64,000 bases of DNA from Bacteroidota bacterium (GCA_023386235.1 JAEWKC010000037.1:5309-69308); one strand, 5' to 3'; positions 47,312 through 57,212 are shown, counted from the stretch's first letter. A program made the numbers and translations. The notes: generated by a model not told the origin, from the sequence alone.

Positions 47312-47323
47312 GCAAACGATTGC
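47312..47323 (+). promoter_or_regulatory. LacI-type operator-like palindrome upstream of susC
   Basis: GCAAACGATTGC is palindromic except for the A-A centre pair, with the GCAA-CG-TTGC form typical of LacI/GalR-family operators. It lies 94 bases before the susC ATG. No regulator gene is nearby, so this is a motif-based suggestion. Confidence 0.4.
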
Positions 47324-47364
47324 TTACTTTTCTTCTTAAATAAATGTAAAAATATTACGATTTC

Positions 47365-47385
47365 TATTACTTTTAGCAAGTAATA
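47365..47385 (+). promoter_or_regulatory. Inverted repeat overlapping the probable susC promoter
   Basis: TATTACTT-TTAGC-AAGTAATA: eight-base perfect arms, five-base spacer. The left arm contains TACTTTTA, one mismatch from the -7 consensus, 41 bases before the ATG. It could be a repressor or activator site. Confidence 0.4.
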
Positions 47386-47416
47386 ATTGCATTTTTTATT
47401 TTTAAATCAAAATTTT

Positions 47417-50400
47417 ATGAGCAAAAATCAGAAAAGATTTGGAACGTTATTTCAATGTTTCGGAAGCTTGCTGCTTATTGTTTTTATGACGTTAAGTTTT
47501 CAGGCTTCGTCACAAACCGTAAGCAGAGTTTCAGGAACTATTATTGATTCATTAGGTACCGGTATTCCTAATGTATCTGTAACTGTACAAGGAAAAACAA
47601 CCGGTGCAATATCTGCAGATGATGGTAGCTATGCCATAGCGGCTACCAATGGAGACGTTCTTGTTTTTTCTACTCTTAATTATGGAGTAAGAGAAGAAGT
47701 GGTTTCCGGACCTACATTAAATGTTACCTTGTATACTTTAGTAGAAGATGCAGGAGACGAGATTGTGGTAGTAGGTTATGGTACGCAACGTAGAGTAAAC
47801 CTAACAGGTTCTGTAGCTACCATCAATAGTAAGATGTTAGAGAACAGACCCATTACCAGTGTTTCTGCGGGTTTGGCTGGTTTGCTGCCGGGTGTATATG
47901 CCAGGCAAAGTACCGGCTTGCCGGGTGGAGACGGAGCGTCTATAAGAGTACGTGGAGTAGGTACATTAAACAATGCGTCGCCAATGGTGCTGGTAGATGG
48001 TATTGAATCTACAATGAATGACATCAATCCGGAAGATATTGCTTCTATCTCCGTTTTAAAAGATGCTGCCAGTGCGGCTATATACGGTTCTAAAGCTGCC
48101 AATGGTGTAATACTTATTACAACAAAAACCGGAAGAAGAGGAAAGCCCGTAGTTACATTGTCTTCTAATTTAGGAAAGCAAACACCTACCAGATTGCCTG
48201 AATATTTAAGCTCTGCAGATTATGCAACGCTCTACAATGAAGCGCTCGCTTTTGCCGGTCAATCTCTTAACTTTACTGAAGAAGATATTAGATTATTTAG
48301 AGATGGCACTAACCCATATACACATCCTAATACAGATTGGTTAGATTTGTTATATTCAGGTAAAGGAACGCAGTCTATCAATACAATGTCTGTTTCAGGA
48401 GCTACAGATAATGTAAATTATATGGCGTCTGTTAATTATCAGAACCAGCAAGGTATAATTAAGTATACAGGAAAAGATCAGTATGGTGGAAGAACCAATC
48501 TTACCATTAAACCCAACGAATGGTTAGAAACCGCTTTCAACTTGTCTTTTACCAGAGAGGCACAGCATCAACCCAATAACGCTTATGTGGGTGGAGGTTT
48601 AGATCAGATTATACGTCAGGTGAATCGGATAGCACCTTGGATACCTTACAAAAATCAGGATGGTACCTATGCCACTATATCCGATGGGAATCCAATAGCC
48701 TGGATTGATCAAGGCGCGCAAATCAATCGTCTCAGAGATTTTTTCCTTGGTATAGGCTCGGTTACTGTTAAGCCGTTTAAGGATTTTTCTATTAAAGGGG
48801 TGGCTTCAATAAAAACGTATAAAGAAGATTATAATGAATTAAGAAAGGAAATACAATATAACCCTTCTAAATATCACGGCCCTACAAGGATGAATCAAAA
48901 TAATACGGCAGACGAAAGAAGAGTAGGAGAAATAATTGCCAATTATAATACTATGCTTAATAACGATCATAATATTGGTGTAATGGCAGGTTATCATGCT
49001 GAATTGTATAAATTCAAAACAACTACAGCTTTCAGACAAAATTTCCCTAGTACAGAACTTACCGATTTAAACGGAGGTGGTACAGAAGGAATGCAAAATA
49101 GTGGATATACCAGAGAGCTGGCCATGCTATCTTATTTTGGTAGAATTAATTATGCTTATCAAGGTAAATACTTATTTGAATTTAATGTTCGCCGAGATGG
49201 ATCTTCCAGATTTGCTTCTAACAACAGATGGGGAACCTTTCCTTCTGTATCAGCAGGTTGGCGTATTAGTCAGGAAGCATTCTTTGCACCAATTAAACAT
49301 GTTGTAAATGACATGAAAATAAGGGCATCTTGGGGTAAATTGGGTAATCAGGATGCTTTGACAGATTATTATCCCGCAATTCCAACTTTATCTTTAGGCT
49401 ATGATTATCCATTTAATAGCGCTATCAATTCCGGAGCTGCTATAGTTAATGCAAGAAATACAGCTATTACCTGGGAAGAAGCTACCAGCACAGGTATAGG
49501 TCTTGATTTGAAATTGATTAATAGAATTGATTTAAATATTGATTGGTATAAAAGACTTACAAGCGGAATAATCATGGCAGTACCTTCTCCCGAAACTTTT
49601 GCACTGGCTAATTTCGTAGACAATGTTGGCCGAATGGAAAATAAAGGTATAGAAGTAAATGCCCAATACAACGATAGATTCGGAAGTGTTGATTTTAATT
49701 TCGGACTTAATTTCGCTTATAATAAAAATACCTTGTTAGAGTTGGCCGGGCAAAATGAAATTTTAAACGGTTACTATATAAGAAGAATAGGAGAGCCCGT
49801 AGATGTGTTTTATGGTTATAAAACCGATGGTATTTTTAGAACAGATGAAGAGGCTGCTGCTGTAGACAACAGGTTGTACAATGCAGGGACTTTTAAAGCC
49901 GGTGATCTGCGTTATGTAGATTCAAACGGAGATAAAATAATAAATTCTTCTGATCGTGTAGTACTGGGCAATTCCGTTCCTCCGGTAAATTTTGGATTAA
50001 ACTTTGGCGCTGCATACAAACAGTTCGACATCATGGCCATTTTTAATGGTACAATGGGAGGTTACGGTTATATGGATTTTGATGCGATAGGAGGTATTAA
50101 TGGGGATGCACAAAAGCCAGCCAGCTTGTGGATAGACAGATGGACACCGGAAAATGTCAATGCCTCTGTACCCAGAGCAAGAGTGGGTATTAACGGACCC
50201 AATATGCCGCAGAACAACTTACTAAGTTACTGGTTAAGAAGCAGTGATTATCTAAGATTAAAAAATCTACAAATAGGATACAATTTCGCTAATGACTTCT
50301 TAAAAGATAAAGGAATTAGAAGTGCAAGGATATTCTTTACTTCTCAAAATACCTTTACTATTACTAATTTCTTAACCGGATGGGATCCTGAAGCGCCAAG

Positions 50401-50464
50401 TGGTCGTGGTAGTGGCTATCCTGTAGTGATGGTAAACTCAATTGGACTTAATCTTTCATTCTAA
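47417..50464 (+). CDS. SusC/RagA family TonB-linked outer-membrane transporter
   Basis: TonB-dependent importer that works with a SusD lipoprotein to take up oligosaccharides or peptides. 1015 residues from ATG 47417; TTG 47387 adds ten residues before the signal peptide. Order: signal peptide ending QASSQ, carboxypeptidase-regulatory-like domain (VSGTIIDSLGTGIPNVSVTV), TonB-box-like DEIVVVGYGTQ, plug domain (IRVRGVGTLNNASPMVLVDG; ISVLKDAASAAIYGSKAANG), then the 22-strand barrel ending MVNSIGLNLSF with the terminal Phe. There is no N-terminal STN domain, so no sign of anti-sigma signalling. susD follows 11 bases later. Confidence 0.93.
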   Translation: MSKNQKRFGTLFQCFGSLLLIVFMTLSFQASSQTVSRVSGTIIDSLGTGIPNVSVTVQGKTTGAISADDGSYAIAATNGDVLVFSTLNYGVREEVVSGPTLNVTLYTLVEDAGDEIVVVGYGTQRRVNLTGSVATINSKMLENRPITSVSAGLAGLLPGVYARQSTGLPGGDGASIRVRGVGTLNNASPMVLVDGIESTMNDINPEDIASISVLKDAASAAIYGSKAANGVILITTKTGRRGKPVVTLSSNLGKQTPTRLPEYLSSADYATLYNEALAFAGQSLNFTEEDIRLFRDGTNPYTHPNTDWLDLLYSGKGTQSINTMSVSGATDNVNYMASVNYQNQQGIIKYTGKDQYGGRTNLTIKPNEWLETAFNLSFTREAQHQPNNAYVGGGLDQIIRQVNRIAPWIPYKNQDGTYATISDGNPIAWIDQGAQINRLRDFFLGIGSVTVKPFKDFSIKGVASIKTYKEDYNELRKEIQYNPSKYHGPTRMNQNNTADERRVGEIIANYNTMLNNDHNIGVMAGYHAELYKFKTTTAFRQNFPSTELTDLNGGGTEGMQNSGYTRELAMLSYFGRINYAYQGKYLFEFNVRRDGSSRFASNNRWGTFPSVSAGWRISQEAFFAPIKHVVNDMKIRASWGKLGNQDALTDYYPAIPTLSLGYDYPFNSAINSGAAIVNARNTAITWEEATSTGIGLDLKLINRIDLNIDWYKRLTSGIIMAVPSPETFALANFVDNVGRMENKGIEVNAQYNDRFGSVDFNFGLNFAYNKNTLLELAGQNEILNGYYIRRIGEPVDVFYGYKTDGIFRTDEEAAAVDNRLYNAGTFKAGDLRYVDSNGDKIINSSDRVVLGNSVPPVNFGLNFGAAYKQFDIMAIFNGTMGGYGYMDFDAIGGINGDAQKPASLWIDRWTPENVNASVPRARVGINGPNMPQNNLLSYWLRSSDYLRLKNLQIGYNFANDFLKDKGIRSARIFFTSQNTFTITNFLTGWDPEAPSGRGSGYPVVMVNSIGLNLSF

Positions 50465-50475
50465 AAATAAATACA

Positions 50476-52056
50476 ATGAGAATCAATATAATATTATTTA
50501 TAGTTTTTGCCGGTTTTATTACGGGCTGCAGCAAAGACTTTTTAGATAGAGGGCCAAAAGATGCACTCTCGCCCGGTACCTTTTGGAAAACAAAACAAGA
50601 TGCAGACCTTGCATTAACAGGTTTGTATAGAGGATTTGAAAGTGCTGGAAATTTGCTGTATCGTGATTGTGGGTCAGATAATTCCTTCAATAACTTTCCG
50701 TGGGAAGGATGGCGCCCAATTGGGGATGGCACCGTGTCACCTACCAATCCGGGAAGCAGCTATTTCAACTATTCAATCATTAATAGATGTAATGAGTTTT
50801 TGCAGTCTGCCGAAGCAATGGATTTTGAGGGAAAGGAAATTTATATGGCACAAGCTCGTTTCTTAAGAGCGTACAGGTACTATCTGCTTACTACTAATTA
50901 CGGAGATGTACCTTTAGTTACAGAAGTTTTCTTGCATCCTAATGACTCAAAAGTACCTCGCGATCCTAAAGAAAAAATTCAGGAGTTTATTGAAAGCGAG
51001 TTAAAAGCGGTAATTCCCGTTCTGCCACCTAGTTACACGGCAGGGGAGTATGGTAAAGCCACTAAAGGAGCCGCACAGGCTCTATTAGCTAGGTTTTATT
51101 TGTATTATGGAAAATACGCCGACGCTTTGGCAGCAGCCAAGTCAATTACCGGATATTCTTTGTTCCCTAGTTATACAGGTTTGTTTGAACCTGAAAATGA
51201 ACAAAATTCTGAAGTGATTTTATCAGTACAACTTACTCAGGATTTGTATAGCATAGATTTTACACCCTACTTACCAAATAGTATCGGCGGATGGTCTTCT
51301 GTAGTGCCAACCCAGCAACTGGTAGATGCTTATGAAATGGCAAATGGACTTACTACTGCTGAAGCCGGTGCGGCATATAATCCTCAAAACCCATATGTTA
51401 ATCGTGATCCAAGATTGAGAGCTACCGTAATTTATCCGGGTGCATTATTTTACAATGGCAAAGTATATTCTTCCATTGTTCCTGAAGACAATGATTATTA
51501 TAATAAAGCAGATAATGCAAGTAAAACAGGTTATAATTATCGTAAATATCTAAATTATGTAGTTCCGGGCACGCAATTTTGGAATTCCGGAAGAGATATT
51601 TATATTTTCCGTTATGCTGAAATCCTATTGACAATTGCGGAAGCAAAAGTAGAATTAAACCAAATAGATGAGGAGTTGTACAATGCAATTGACGCGGTTC
51701 GTGAAAGAGCCGGCATGCCGCCAACCGACAGGGCCAAATATAACAATCAGGCAAAATTAAGAGAGCTGGTTCGTAGAGAACGTCGTGTAGAGTTTGCAGG
51801 AGAAGGACTGAGAAGAGACGATATCATCAGATGGAGAATTGCACCGGAAGTTATGAATGTAGAATTGAAAGGTACTAAACGTGGAGAAGTGCTTTCTACT
51901 ACTCATCCAAACGGCGATCACAATGTAAATCTTAATTTAGATGCCAATGTGATAGAATCACGCAGTTTTGCAGAAAAAAACTACCTGTTGCCTATTCCAC
52001 AAGGGGCAATAGATAGAAATCCGGAACTTACACAAAATACTGGTTACGGAGATTAA
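50476..52056 (+). CDS. RagB/SusD family nutrient-uptake lipoprotein
   Basis: Surface lipoprotein that caps the SusC channel and captures substrate. 526 residues; the lipobox ends ITGC (Cys18), followed by SKDFLDRGPKDALSPGTFWK, the canonical SusD start. TPR-like helices include QARFLRAYRYYLLTTNYGDVPLV and KGAAQALLARFYLYYGKYADAL. The C-terminal block EAKVELNQ, ELVRRERRVEFAGEGLRRDDIIRW and YLLPIPQGAIDRNPELTQN is complete. The substrate cannot be inferred because no catabolic enzymes adjoin. Terminated by the hairpin at 52078. Confidence 0.94.
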   Translation: MRINIILFIVFAGFITGCSKDFLDRGPKDALSPGTFWKTKQDADLALTGLYRGFESAGNLLYRDCGSDNSFNNFPWEGWRPIGDGTVSPTNPGSSYFNYSIINRCNEFLQSAEAMDFEGKEIYMAQARFLRAYRYYLLTTNYGDVPLVTEVFLHPNDSKVPRDPKEKIQEFIESELKAVIPVLPPSYTAGEYGKATKGAAQALLARFYLYYGKYADALAAAKSITGYSLFPSYTGLFEPENEQNSEVILSVQLTQDLYSIDFTPYLPNSIGGWSSVVPTQQLVDAYEMANGLTTAEAGAAYNPQNPYVNRDPRLRATVIYPGALFYNGKVYSSIVPEDNDYYNKADNASKTGYNYRKYLNYVVPGTQFWNSGRDIYIFRYAEILLTIAEAKVELNQIDEELYNAIDAVRERAGMPPTDRAKYNNQAKLRELVRRERRVEFAGEGLRRDDIIRWRIAPEVMNVELKGTKRGEVLSTTHPNGDHNVNLNLDANVIESRSFAEKNYLLPIPQGAIDRNPELTQNTGYGD

Positions 52057-52077
52057 TACACCGAAACCGTGAATACT

Positions 52078-52114
52078 AAAAACCTATAAAGCCTTCAGAC
52101 TTTATAGGTTTTTT
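52078..52114 (+). terminator. Rho-independent terminator of the susCD operon
   Basis: Perfect eleven-base stem AACCTATAAAG / CTTTATAGGTT, eight-base loop, T tract after and A tract before. It begins 22 bases after the susD stop and shows that the operon contains only the two genes. Confidence 0.88.
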
Positions 52115-52149
52115 ATAATAATAATAAAGTAGTTAGCGAGAGAAATATT

Positions 52150-53400
52150 TTAAATCCCCATTTCTATTTGAAAACGCCAGTACCAGCTTTGGGTGTTGGT
52201 ATTGTTAAAATGCTGAAATTGATTAAAGCTGAATTCTGTCTGTATTTTAAAGGCGTGCTCCCAAATATACTTAGTAACACCAAGCGTATATTGCTTTTGT
52301 TTTGGCTGAAACTCAAATATATTTTTATCAGGTGTTTGTGTTGAATATCTTCCTATTAGTTCCCAGTCTTTTTTAAAGATATAACTTCCCTGGATGTCCT
52401 GGCCATTACCTACATTTACGTATTTGTACAAGGAAGCGTCAGATGCAGAGCGCGTAACAGGATCATTGGTTTGGCGGTTCATAAACGCGTACATAAGCGC
52501 CCAGCCGTTATATTTTCCGATTGCGTCAAAGAAAAAAGATTGCAGGTTTCTCGACTCGTACAGTTCAGATCCTTGCTGGCCACGGTTTCTGGTAGCATCA
52601 TCATTATAATGATAAGTAGCGCCTACCATTATTTTCGGAGTACTTTCTCTTGCTATGTCTCCTTCAAAAAATTCACCCCCGTTTGTAAACCTTCCTAAGG
52701 GAAATAATTCTGTACGCCCTGTATAGGCAAGGCCCCCGTTTTTGCTGTTGGTCCAGTTTCTGCCTTCGCCTGTGGTCACAGCGCCTCTTAGATTATATTG
52801 AAAATCGCCGGACATTTTACTGAGGTAGTGTCCTTGAAAGCCAAAGTCCCTGTCAATATTAAAAAATGCATTGTTGATAGATCTGTCTGTAAGCTGCAAT
52901 GCGCCCGATGAGTTTACGCGCTGCCTGTTTCCCGGAAGTTTTGTTTGCCCAAATCCAAAGCTCCATTTTTCATTAGGCTGATAATACACAATAGCGTCTC
53001 TTATTACATTCAGGTTTCGGCCTTCTTCTAATTCGCCCACGTCTTCAGGAGAAAAAGAGAGTTGTATCACGTACGGAAATTTTGTACTTCCCACATAGCC
53101 GTCAAATCTCAGTCGCAGGCGCCGTATAGCAGCATTTATAAGGTTTTCGTTCGATTCGTTGTGCAATAATTCCAGCCTGTTCTGCATTCTGAAACGAATG
53201 TTTAGTTGAAACAGACTGTCGGGCGAAGTAATGCCTACGCCCTTACCAAAATTGTAATAAGGCGAGTTTTGCATATCTATATGATGATTTTCGGGAAGCA
53301 GATCTATAAGCGAAACTCTGCGTTTGGCGGTGGTATCTTCCTGTGCGGTCGCTGTAAAGGAAATAAATAAAAGCAGGCAAAAAATATAGGTAAGTTTCAT
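52150..53400 (-). CDS. Phosphate-selective porin O/P family protein
   Basis: Outer-membrane barrel, 416 residues, signal peptide ending TATAQ (about residue 19). OprO/OprP-like features: FQLNIRFRMQNRLEL, a charged IRRLRLRFDGYVGSTKFPYVIQLSF stretch, VIRDAIVYYQPNEKWSFGFGQTKLP, then regular amphipathic strands to the end FQIEMGI. In this group anions such as phosphate may pass, but the specificity is not readable here. A -7 box lies upstream (minus strand, 53428-53435). Confidence 0.85.
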   Translation of the reverse strand: MKLTYIFCLLLFISFTATAQEDTTAKRRVSLIDLLPENHHIDMQNSPYYNFGKGVGITSPDSLFQLNIRFRMQNRLELLHNESNENLINAAIRRLRLRFDGYVGSTKFPYVIQLSFSPEDVGELEEGRNLNVIRDAIVYYQPNEKWSFGFGQTKLPGNRQRVNSSGALQLTDRSINNAFFNIDRDFGFQGHYLSKMSGDFQYNLRGAVTTGEGRNWTNSKNGGLAYTGRTELFPLGRFTNGGEFFEGDIARESTPKIMVGATYHYNDDATRNRGQQGSELYESRNLQSFFFDAIGKYNGWALMYAFMNRQTNDPVTRSASDASLYKYVNVGNGQDIQGSYIFKKDWELIGRYSTQTPDKNIFEFQPKQKQYTLGVTKYIWEHAFKIQTEFSFNQFQHFNNTNTQSWYWRFQIEMGI

Positions 53401-53427
53401 ACAGAGAGTGAGTTAATGAATTAGCTG

Positions 53428-53435
53428 CAAATGTA
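53428..53435 (-). promoter_or_regulatory. -7 box of the porin gene
   Basis: Minus-strand TACATTTG fits TAnnTTTG, 27 bases before the porin ATG. No -33 TTTG. Confidence 0.45.
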
Positions 53436-53465
53436 TAAATATATGTTGAGTTTATATACAGCTTT

Positions 53466-54629
53466 CTATTCAGCTTTATTAAACAGGTATTCCAATATCT
53501 CTATTTCAACGGCAAGCAATGCTTCGTTTTTAAAATTCATCCAGTTATGAATGTGCTTTAATGCTTCCATGATTTTATAGCTTTTTTGTCCTTTATTCCC
53601 CCAAGAAAAATTTCGTACTTCTGTAGAAAATGATTTTGCATCGTGGAGGCTGCAACACACGCCAACTCTTGTTCCGGAATTAATGGAGGTGTTGATAGCC
53701 GTTCTGGAATAATCACCCATTATAGTTCCGAACTTTAAGCCGGCTGTCATGTATTTGCCTGTTTTGGCATGTAAAATTTTTACATCTCCACCGGTATTTT
53801 TAACATTGCTGCAAGAAGTGCCGGCTCCAAGATTGCACCAGCTGCCCATTATTGAGTCACCCAAATAGCCGTCGTGTGCTTTGTTGCTGTAATCGTGAAT
53901 AATTACATTTTTTAACTCACCTCCAATCGTACATTTTTTACCTATAGTAGTAGCGCCGTAAATTTTAGCCCCCATTTTTATTACAGAATTTTCGCCTAAG
54001 AAAAAAGGCCCTCTTATGCAAGCGCTTTCCATAATAGTGCAGTTCTTTGAAATGTACACAGGGCCATCGCTTGCGTTGATGGTGCATCCTTCTATCGTAC
54101 ATCCTTCTTCAATAAATATGGCATTGGGGTTTATGAGTAAATTGGTAGCTGAGATAGCAGACTTCCTTTCTTTTTTTATTAAATAATCTTTCTGTAGTGC
54201 GAAGAATTTTTTATTCCATGCCACAAGTTGATGAGGATACTGTATCAGTGCTGTATCGTGCAGGATTTCCGTATCGCGTTTTATTTTAAAATTGGTTTCT
54301 TGTTGATAATTGTTTTTGCTTTTAAATGCAATGGTGGCTCTGTCTTTATTTACCAGTATTTCGTCTAAACTCAATAGTTGTATGGCTTTCCAGAGTTCAG
54401 GTGTGGCAATGGCTGCCGCGTTTATATAAATATAGCTTTCATTAACAGGGCATGGCTCGTATTTTTTTCTGAGGTATTCCTGTGTAAGAATGTATATATT
54501 TTCTCCTGTTATATGTTGCCACCATTGTTTCAGCGGCATGGTACCGGCATACATATCGGCAAAGGCTCGTGTATAGGTAACAGGTGAAAAATTGTCGCGC
54601 TCTGTAGGATCAAATAGTAAAATGCCCAT
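53466..54629 (-). CDS. GlmU-like putative sugar-nucleotidyltransferase with LbH domain
   Basis: 387 residues, no signal peptide. The N-terminal part (1-170: MGILLFDPTERDNFSPVTYTRAFADM) matches a Bacteroidota family annotated as GlmU-like or putative nucleotidyltransferase. It lacks an obvious LAAGxGTRM pyrophosphorylase loop, so activity is uncertain. Residues about 175-330 form a left-handed beta-helix of hexapeptides (IFIEEGCTIEGCTINASDGP, VIKMGAKIYGATTIGKKCTI). It ends LGAGTSCSNVKNTGG and GTIMGDYSRTAINTSINSGT, close to the acetyltransferase end of GlmU. A role in amino-sugar activation is likely but unproven. Confidence 0.8.
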   Translation of the reverse strand: MGILLFDPTERDNFSPVTYTRAFADMYAGTMPLKQWWQHITGENIYILTQEYLRKKYEPCPVNESYIYINAAAIATPELWKAIQLLSLDEILVNKDRATIAFKSKNNYQQETNFKIKRDTEILHDTALIQYPHQLVAWNKKFFALQKDYLIKKERKSAISATNLLINPNAIFIEEGCTIEGCTINASDGPVYISKNCTIMESACIRGPFFLGENSVIKMGAKIYGATTIGKKCTIGGELKNVIIHDYSNKAHDGYLGDSIMGSWCNLGAGTSCSNVKNTGGDVKILHAKTGKYMTAGLKFGTIMGDYSRTAINTSINSGTRVGVCCSLHDAKSFSTEVRNFSWGNKGQKSYKIMEALKHIHNWMNFKNEALLAVEIEILEYLFNKAE

Positions 54630-54749
54630 AAATATTAGCTTTGCAACAAAATTAACTAAATCATTGTATTTAAGAGTTTGCTTTTACACATTTATTAAAT
54701 ACTTTTAATCTTATTTTTTTAAACACATTTATATCTATAATTTTTAAGA

Positions 54750-55922
54750 GTGAAATATACGTTTGTATTTTCTTTTGTTTTGATAGGATTATTTTTTACC
54801 GCGGCTTGCAGTAACGATACCAACAGCAACAAGAAGAAAAATAAAAGAGTGAAAGACGCGCAGCAGGAAGAGCCTGTATTTAATCCCTTAACTGATGCAC
54901 AAAAAAATTATTACCAGCTGGAAATTCAAAAAAAATTTGACAGTCTGTTTCCCGGAGAAACATTCAATGGAGAAATTTTAATTGCCAAAAACGGGGAAAT
55001 TCTTTTTGAAAAATACCAGGGCTATCACGATTTTAAAAACAAGACCCCTATTACTGAAAATACACCTTTGCATGTAGCTTCCGTTTCAAAACCGCTTACC
55101 GGCGCGGCTATACTAAAGCTTTATGAGGAAGATAAACTTTCGCTTGACGACAGTGTGCAGGTATATATACGGGACTTTCCGTATCATGGCATAACTATAC
55201 GAAACCTTTTGTCGCACAGAAGTGGTTTGCCCAATTATCTTTATTTTATGGATAAAGACTGGGATAAAAAAAGAATGGCATCTAACCAGGATATAATCAA
55301 TTTCATGATTGAGCAAAAAGTACCCAGAACGGCATCGCCCGACAGGGCTTTCCAATATTGCAATACCAATTATATTTTACTGGCATTGATCGTAGAAAAA
55401 ATTACGGGAATGGATTTTCCTACCTACATGAAAAAAAATATTTTTGAGCCCTTAGGCATGAATAATACTTACGTTTTTTCTAAAATAGATTCGGCCCACT
55501 ATATAGAAACCTATTCGGTTTCAAAACCTTTTCCTATGGATCACTACGATTGTAGCTATGGCGATAAAAACGTATATACCACCGTGCGGGATTTACTAAA
55601 GTGGGATAACGTGTTGTATACAGGTGATTTTTTAAAGCCCCAGACCATAGCGCTTTCCTACCAGGCATTAAGTCATGAAAGACCCTCTATACATAATTAT
55701 GGATTAGGCTGGAGAATGATAAATAGTCCCGCGGGCGATACGGTAATTTATCACAACGGATTTTGGCATGGCACCAATGCTGTATTTACCAGGTTTGTAC
55801 AGGATACCGCAGTGGTAATCATTATAGGCAATAAGCAAAACCGAAATATCTACAAAGGGAAAGAATTTGGCAATATATTTTCTAAACAGGAAAACTATGA
55901 AATAGCCAATCCTTTAGAATAA
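54750..55922 (+). CDS. Serine hydrolase (class C beta-lactamase-like) lipoprotein
   Basis: 390 residues from GTG 54750. The signal peptide ends TAAC (Cys20) and a Lys/Asn-rich linker follows. The penicillin-binding-protein/beta-lactamase fold shows the SxxK pair Ser111-Lys114 (ASVSKPLTGAA), the Tyr-x-Asn motif YCN at 203-205 and the third motif HNG (VIYHNGFWHG). Such envelope enzymes include esterases, D-amino-acid peptidases and EstB-like proteins rather than resistance enzymes. The substrate is unknown. Confidence 0.88.
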   Translation: MKYTFVFSFVLIGLFFTAACSNDTNSNKKKNKRVKDAQQEEPVFNPLTDAQKNYYQLEIQKKFDSLFPGETFNGEILIAKNGEILFEKYQGYHDFKNKTPITENTPLHVASVSKPLTGAAILKLYEEDKLSLDDSVQVYIRDFPYHGITIRNLLSHRSGLPNYLYFMDKDWDKKRMASNQDIINFMIEQKVPRTASPDRAFQYCNTNYILLALIVEKITGMDFPTYMKKNIFEPLGMNNTYVFSKIDSAHYIETYSVSKPFPMDHYDCSYGDKNVYTTVRDLLKWDNVLYTGDFLKPQTIALSYQALSHERPSIHNYGLGWRMINSPAGDTVIYHNGFWHGTNAVFTRFVQDTAVVIIIGNKQNRNIYKGKEFGNIFSKQENYEIANPLE

Positions 55923-55966
55923 AAACAGCTGATAAGAAATGATCTCTTGTTCCCCGTTGTTCTTTA

Positions 55967-57064
55967 TTAATATTCCTGACCTATCCAGACAGCGCCACCA
56001 ATGCTGGCCCGTGAAGCGCCGGTAATTTCATTCATGATCGTGTTTTCTTCCCGCCAACGCAAAGTGGCTAACAAAGCCATTATGATAGCTTCTTTGTATT
56101 CTATGGTTTCTTTATCAGGTACAAAAACTTCAATATTGTATTGCTGCATTACAGCAGTAAGCCTTTTAATTAAAAAAGCGTTAAGTGTGCCGCCTCCACT
56201 TACAAAAAGTTTTTCTTTTTCTGCCGGTATTCTTTGCGAAGCGTTATTCACAGCCAGCGCTATCTGTGTGGCAATATGTTCAGTATAAGTGCGCATTTTA
56301 TCTTCCAGGCTTATTTCAGCGCTGTTTGCCAGCGGGTATACGGTTTCTATACCAAAATCATTGGCCAGAGATTTCGGATAATCCTGCCGGTAATATTCCA
56401 GCTTGTTGAGAGCCGTAAGTAAAGCGGTATTTATATTGCCTGCCGCAGCAATGGCTCCGTCCTTGTCAAATGCCAAGTTTCTTTGTGCAGCAAGCATATT
56501 TAAAACCTTGTTGGCGGCACAAACATCAAAGGCTATTTTTTTGTCTTCTTTTAAAATAGAAATATTAGCAATGCCTCCTATATTGAGAAAGTAATTAAAA
56601 CCGGGGAAGAGCAACTTTTCGCCCAAAGGAACAATGGGCGCGCCCTGGCCACCGAGCGCTACATCCATGGCACGCAGATCGCTCACTACATTTATTTTTG
56701 TGCTGGCGGCTACCTGTGCCGCATTTCCCAGCCAGGCCGATACGCCTGCATAAGGCCGGTGAAAGGTAGTGTGACCATGCAAAGCTATCAGCTGCACCTG
56801 ATGCTGCAGTTGGTTTTTTTCTATAAAATGATTTACTAAGTTGCCTATAAGCTTGCCAAAATCTACGTCTAATTGCAAATAATCCACGGCCGGCAATGTG
56901 GTGGCGTTTACAAGTCTTTGCTTCATTTCATCAGGGTAATCATCGCAGCCTGCAGCCAGTATTGTATATTTCCATTTTCCGCCAATCTCTTCAAATTCTA
57001 CCAATGCCATGTCTAATCCGTCCAAAGAAGAGCCGCTCATTAATCCTAAAGTACGATAAATCAT
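55967..57064 (-). CDS. anmK: Anhydro-N-acetylmuramic acid kinase
   Basis: Phosphorylates and opens 1,6-anhydroMurNAc recovered from peptidoglycan turnover, giving MurNAc-6-phosphate. 365 residues from ATG 57064. The earlier TTG 57100 lies upstream of a -7 box at 57085-57092 and is rejected. The ATP-binding start GLMSGSSLDGLDMALVEF and the blocks ALHGHTTFHRP, LNIGGIANIS, FDVCAANKVLN and FVSGGGTLNAFLIKRL are family-typical. It fits functionally with the amidases in the window (cell-wall recycling). Confidence 0.93.
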   Translation of the reverse strand: MIYRTLGLMSGSSLDGLDMALVEFEEIGGKWKYTILAAGCDDYPDEMKQRLVNATTLPAVDYLQLDVDFGKLIGNLVNHFIEKNQLQHQVQLIALHGHTTFHRPYAGVSAWLGNAAQVAASTKINVVSDLRAMDVALGGQGAPIVPLGEKLLFPGFNYFLNIGGIANISILKEDKKIAFDVCAANKVLNMLAAQRNLAFDKDGAIAAAGNINTALLTALNKLEYYRQDYPKSLANDFGIETVYPLANSAEISLEDKMRTYTEHIATQIALAVNNASQRIPAEKEKLFVSGGGTLNAFLIKRLTAVMQQYNIEVFVPDKETIEYKEAIIMALLATLRWREENTIMNEITGASRASIGGAVWIGQEY

Positions 57065-57084
57065 AGTATCAAATATTTGCTCAA

Positions 57085-57092
57085 CAAATGTA
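57085..57092 (-). promoter_or_regulatory. -7 box of anmK
   Basis: Minus-strand TACATTTG (TAnnTTTG), 20 bases before ATG 57064. It supports that ATG as the start. Confidence 0.5.
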
Positions 57093-57204
57093 AAGCTCAA
57101 AAATCACAATTAATAATTAAAATGAAATATTCAGACGCAAAAAAGAGGCATAAAAAAAATTTCAAAAAATAAATAAGGAAATCAGCACTATGTGAATGCT
57201 TTCT

Positions 57205-57212
57205 TATCTTTG
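57205..57212 (+). promoter_or_regulatory. -7 box of upp
   Basis: TATCTTTG, exact consensus, 46 bases before ATG 57259. No -33 TTTG found. Its position argues against the in-frame start at 57196. Confidence 0.55.

Noticed and set aside
57065..57100. TTG 57100 as the anmK start
   Set aside because: It is upstream of the -7 box at 57085-57092, and homology begins at ATG 57064.
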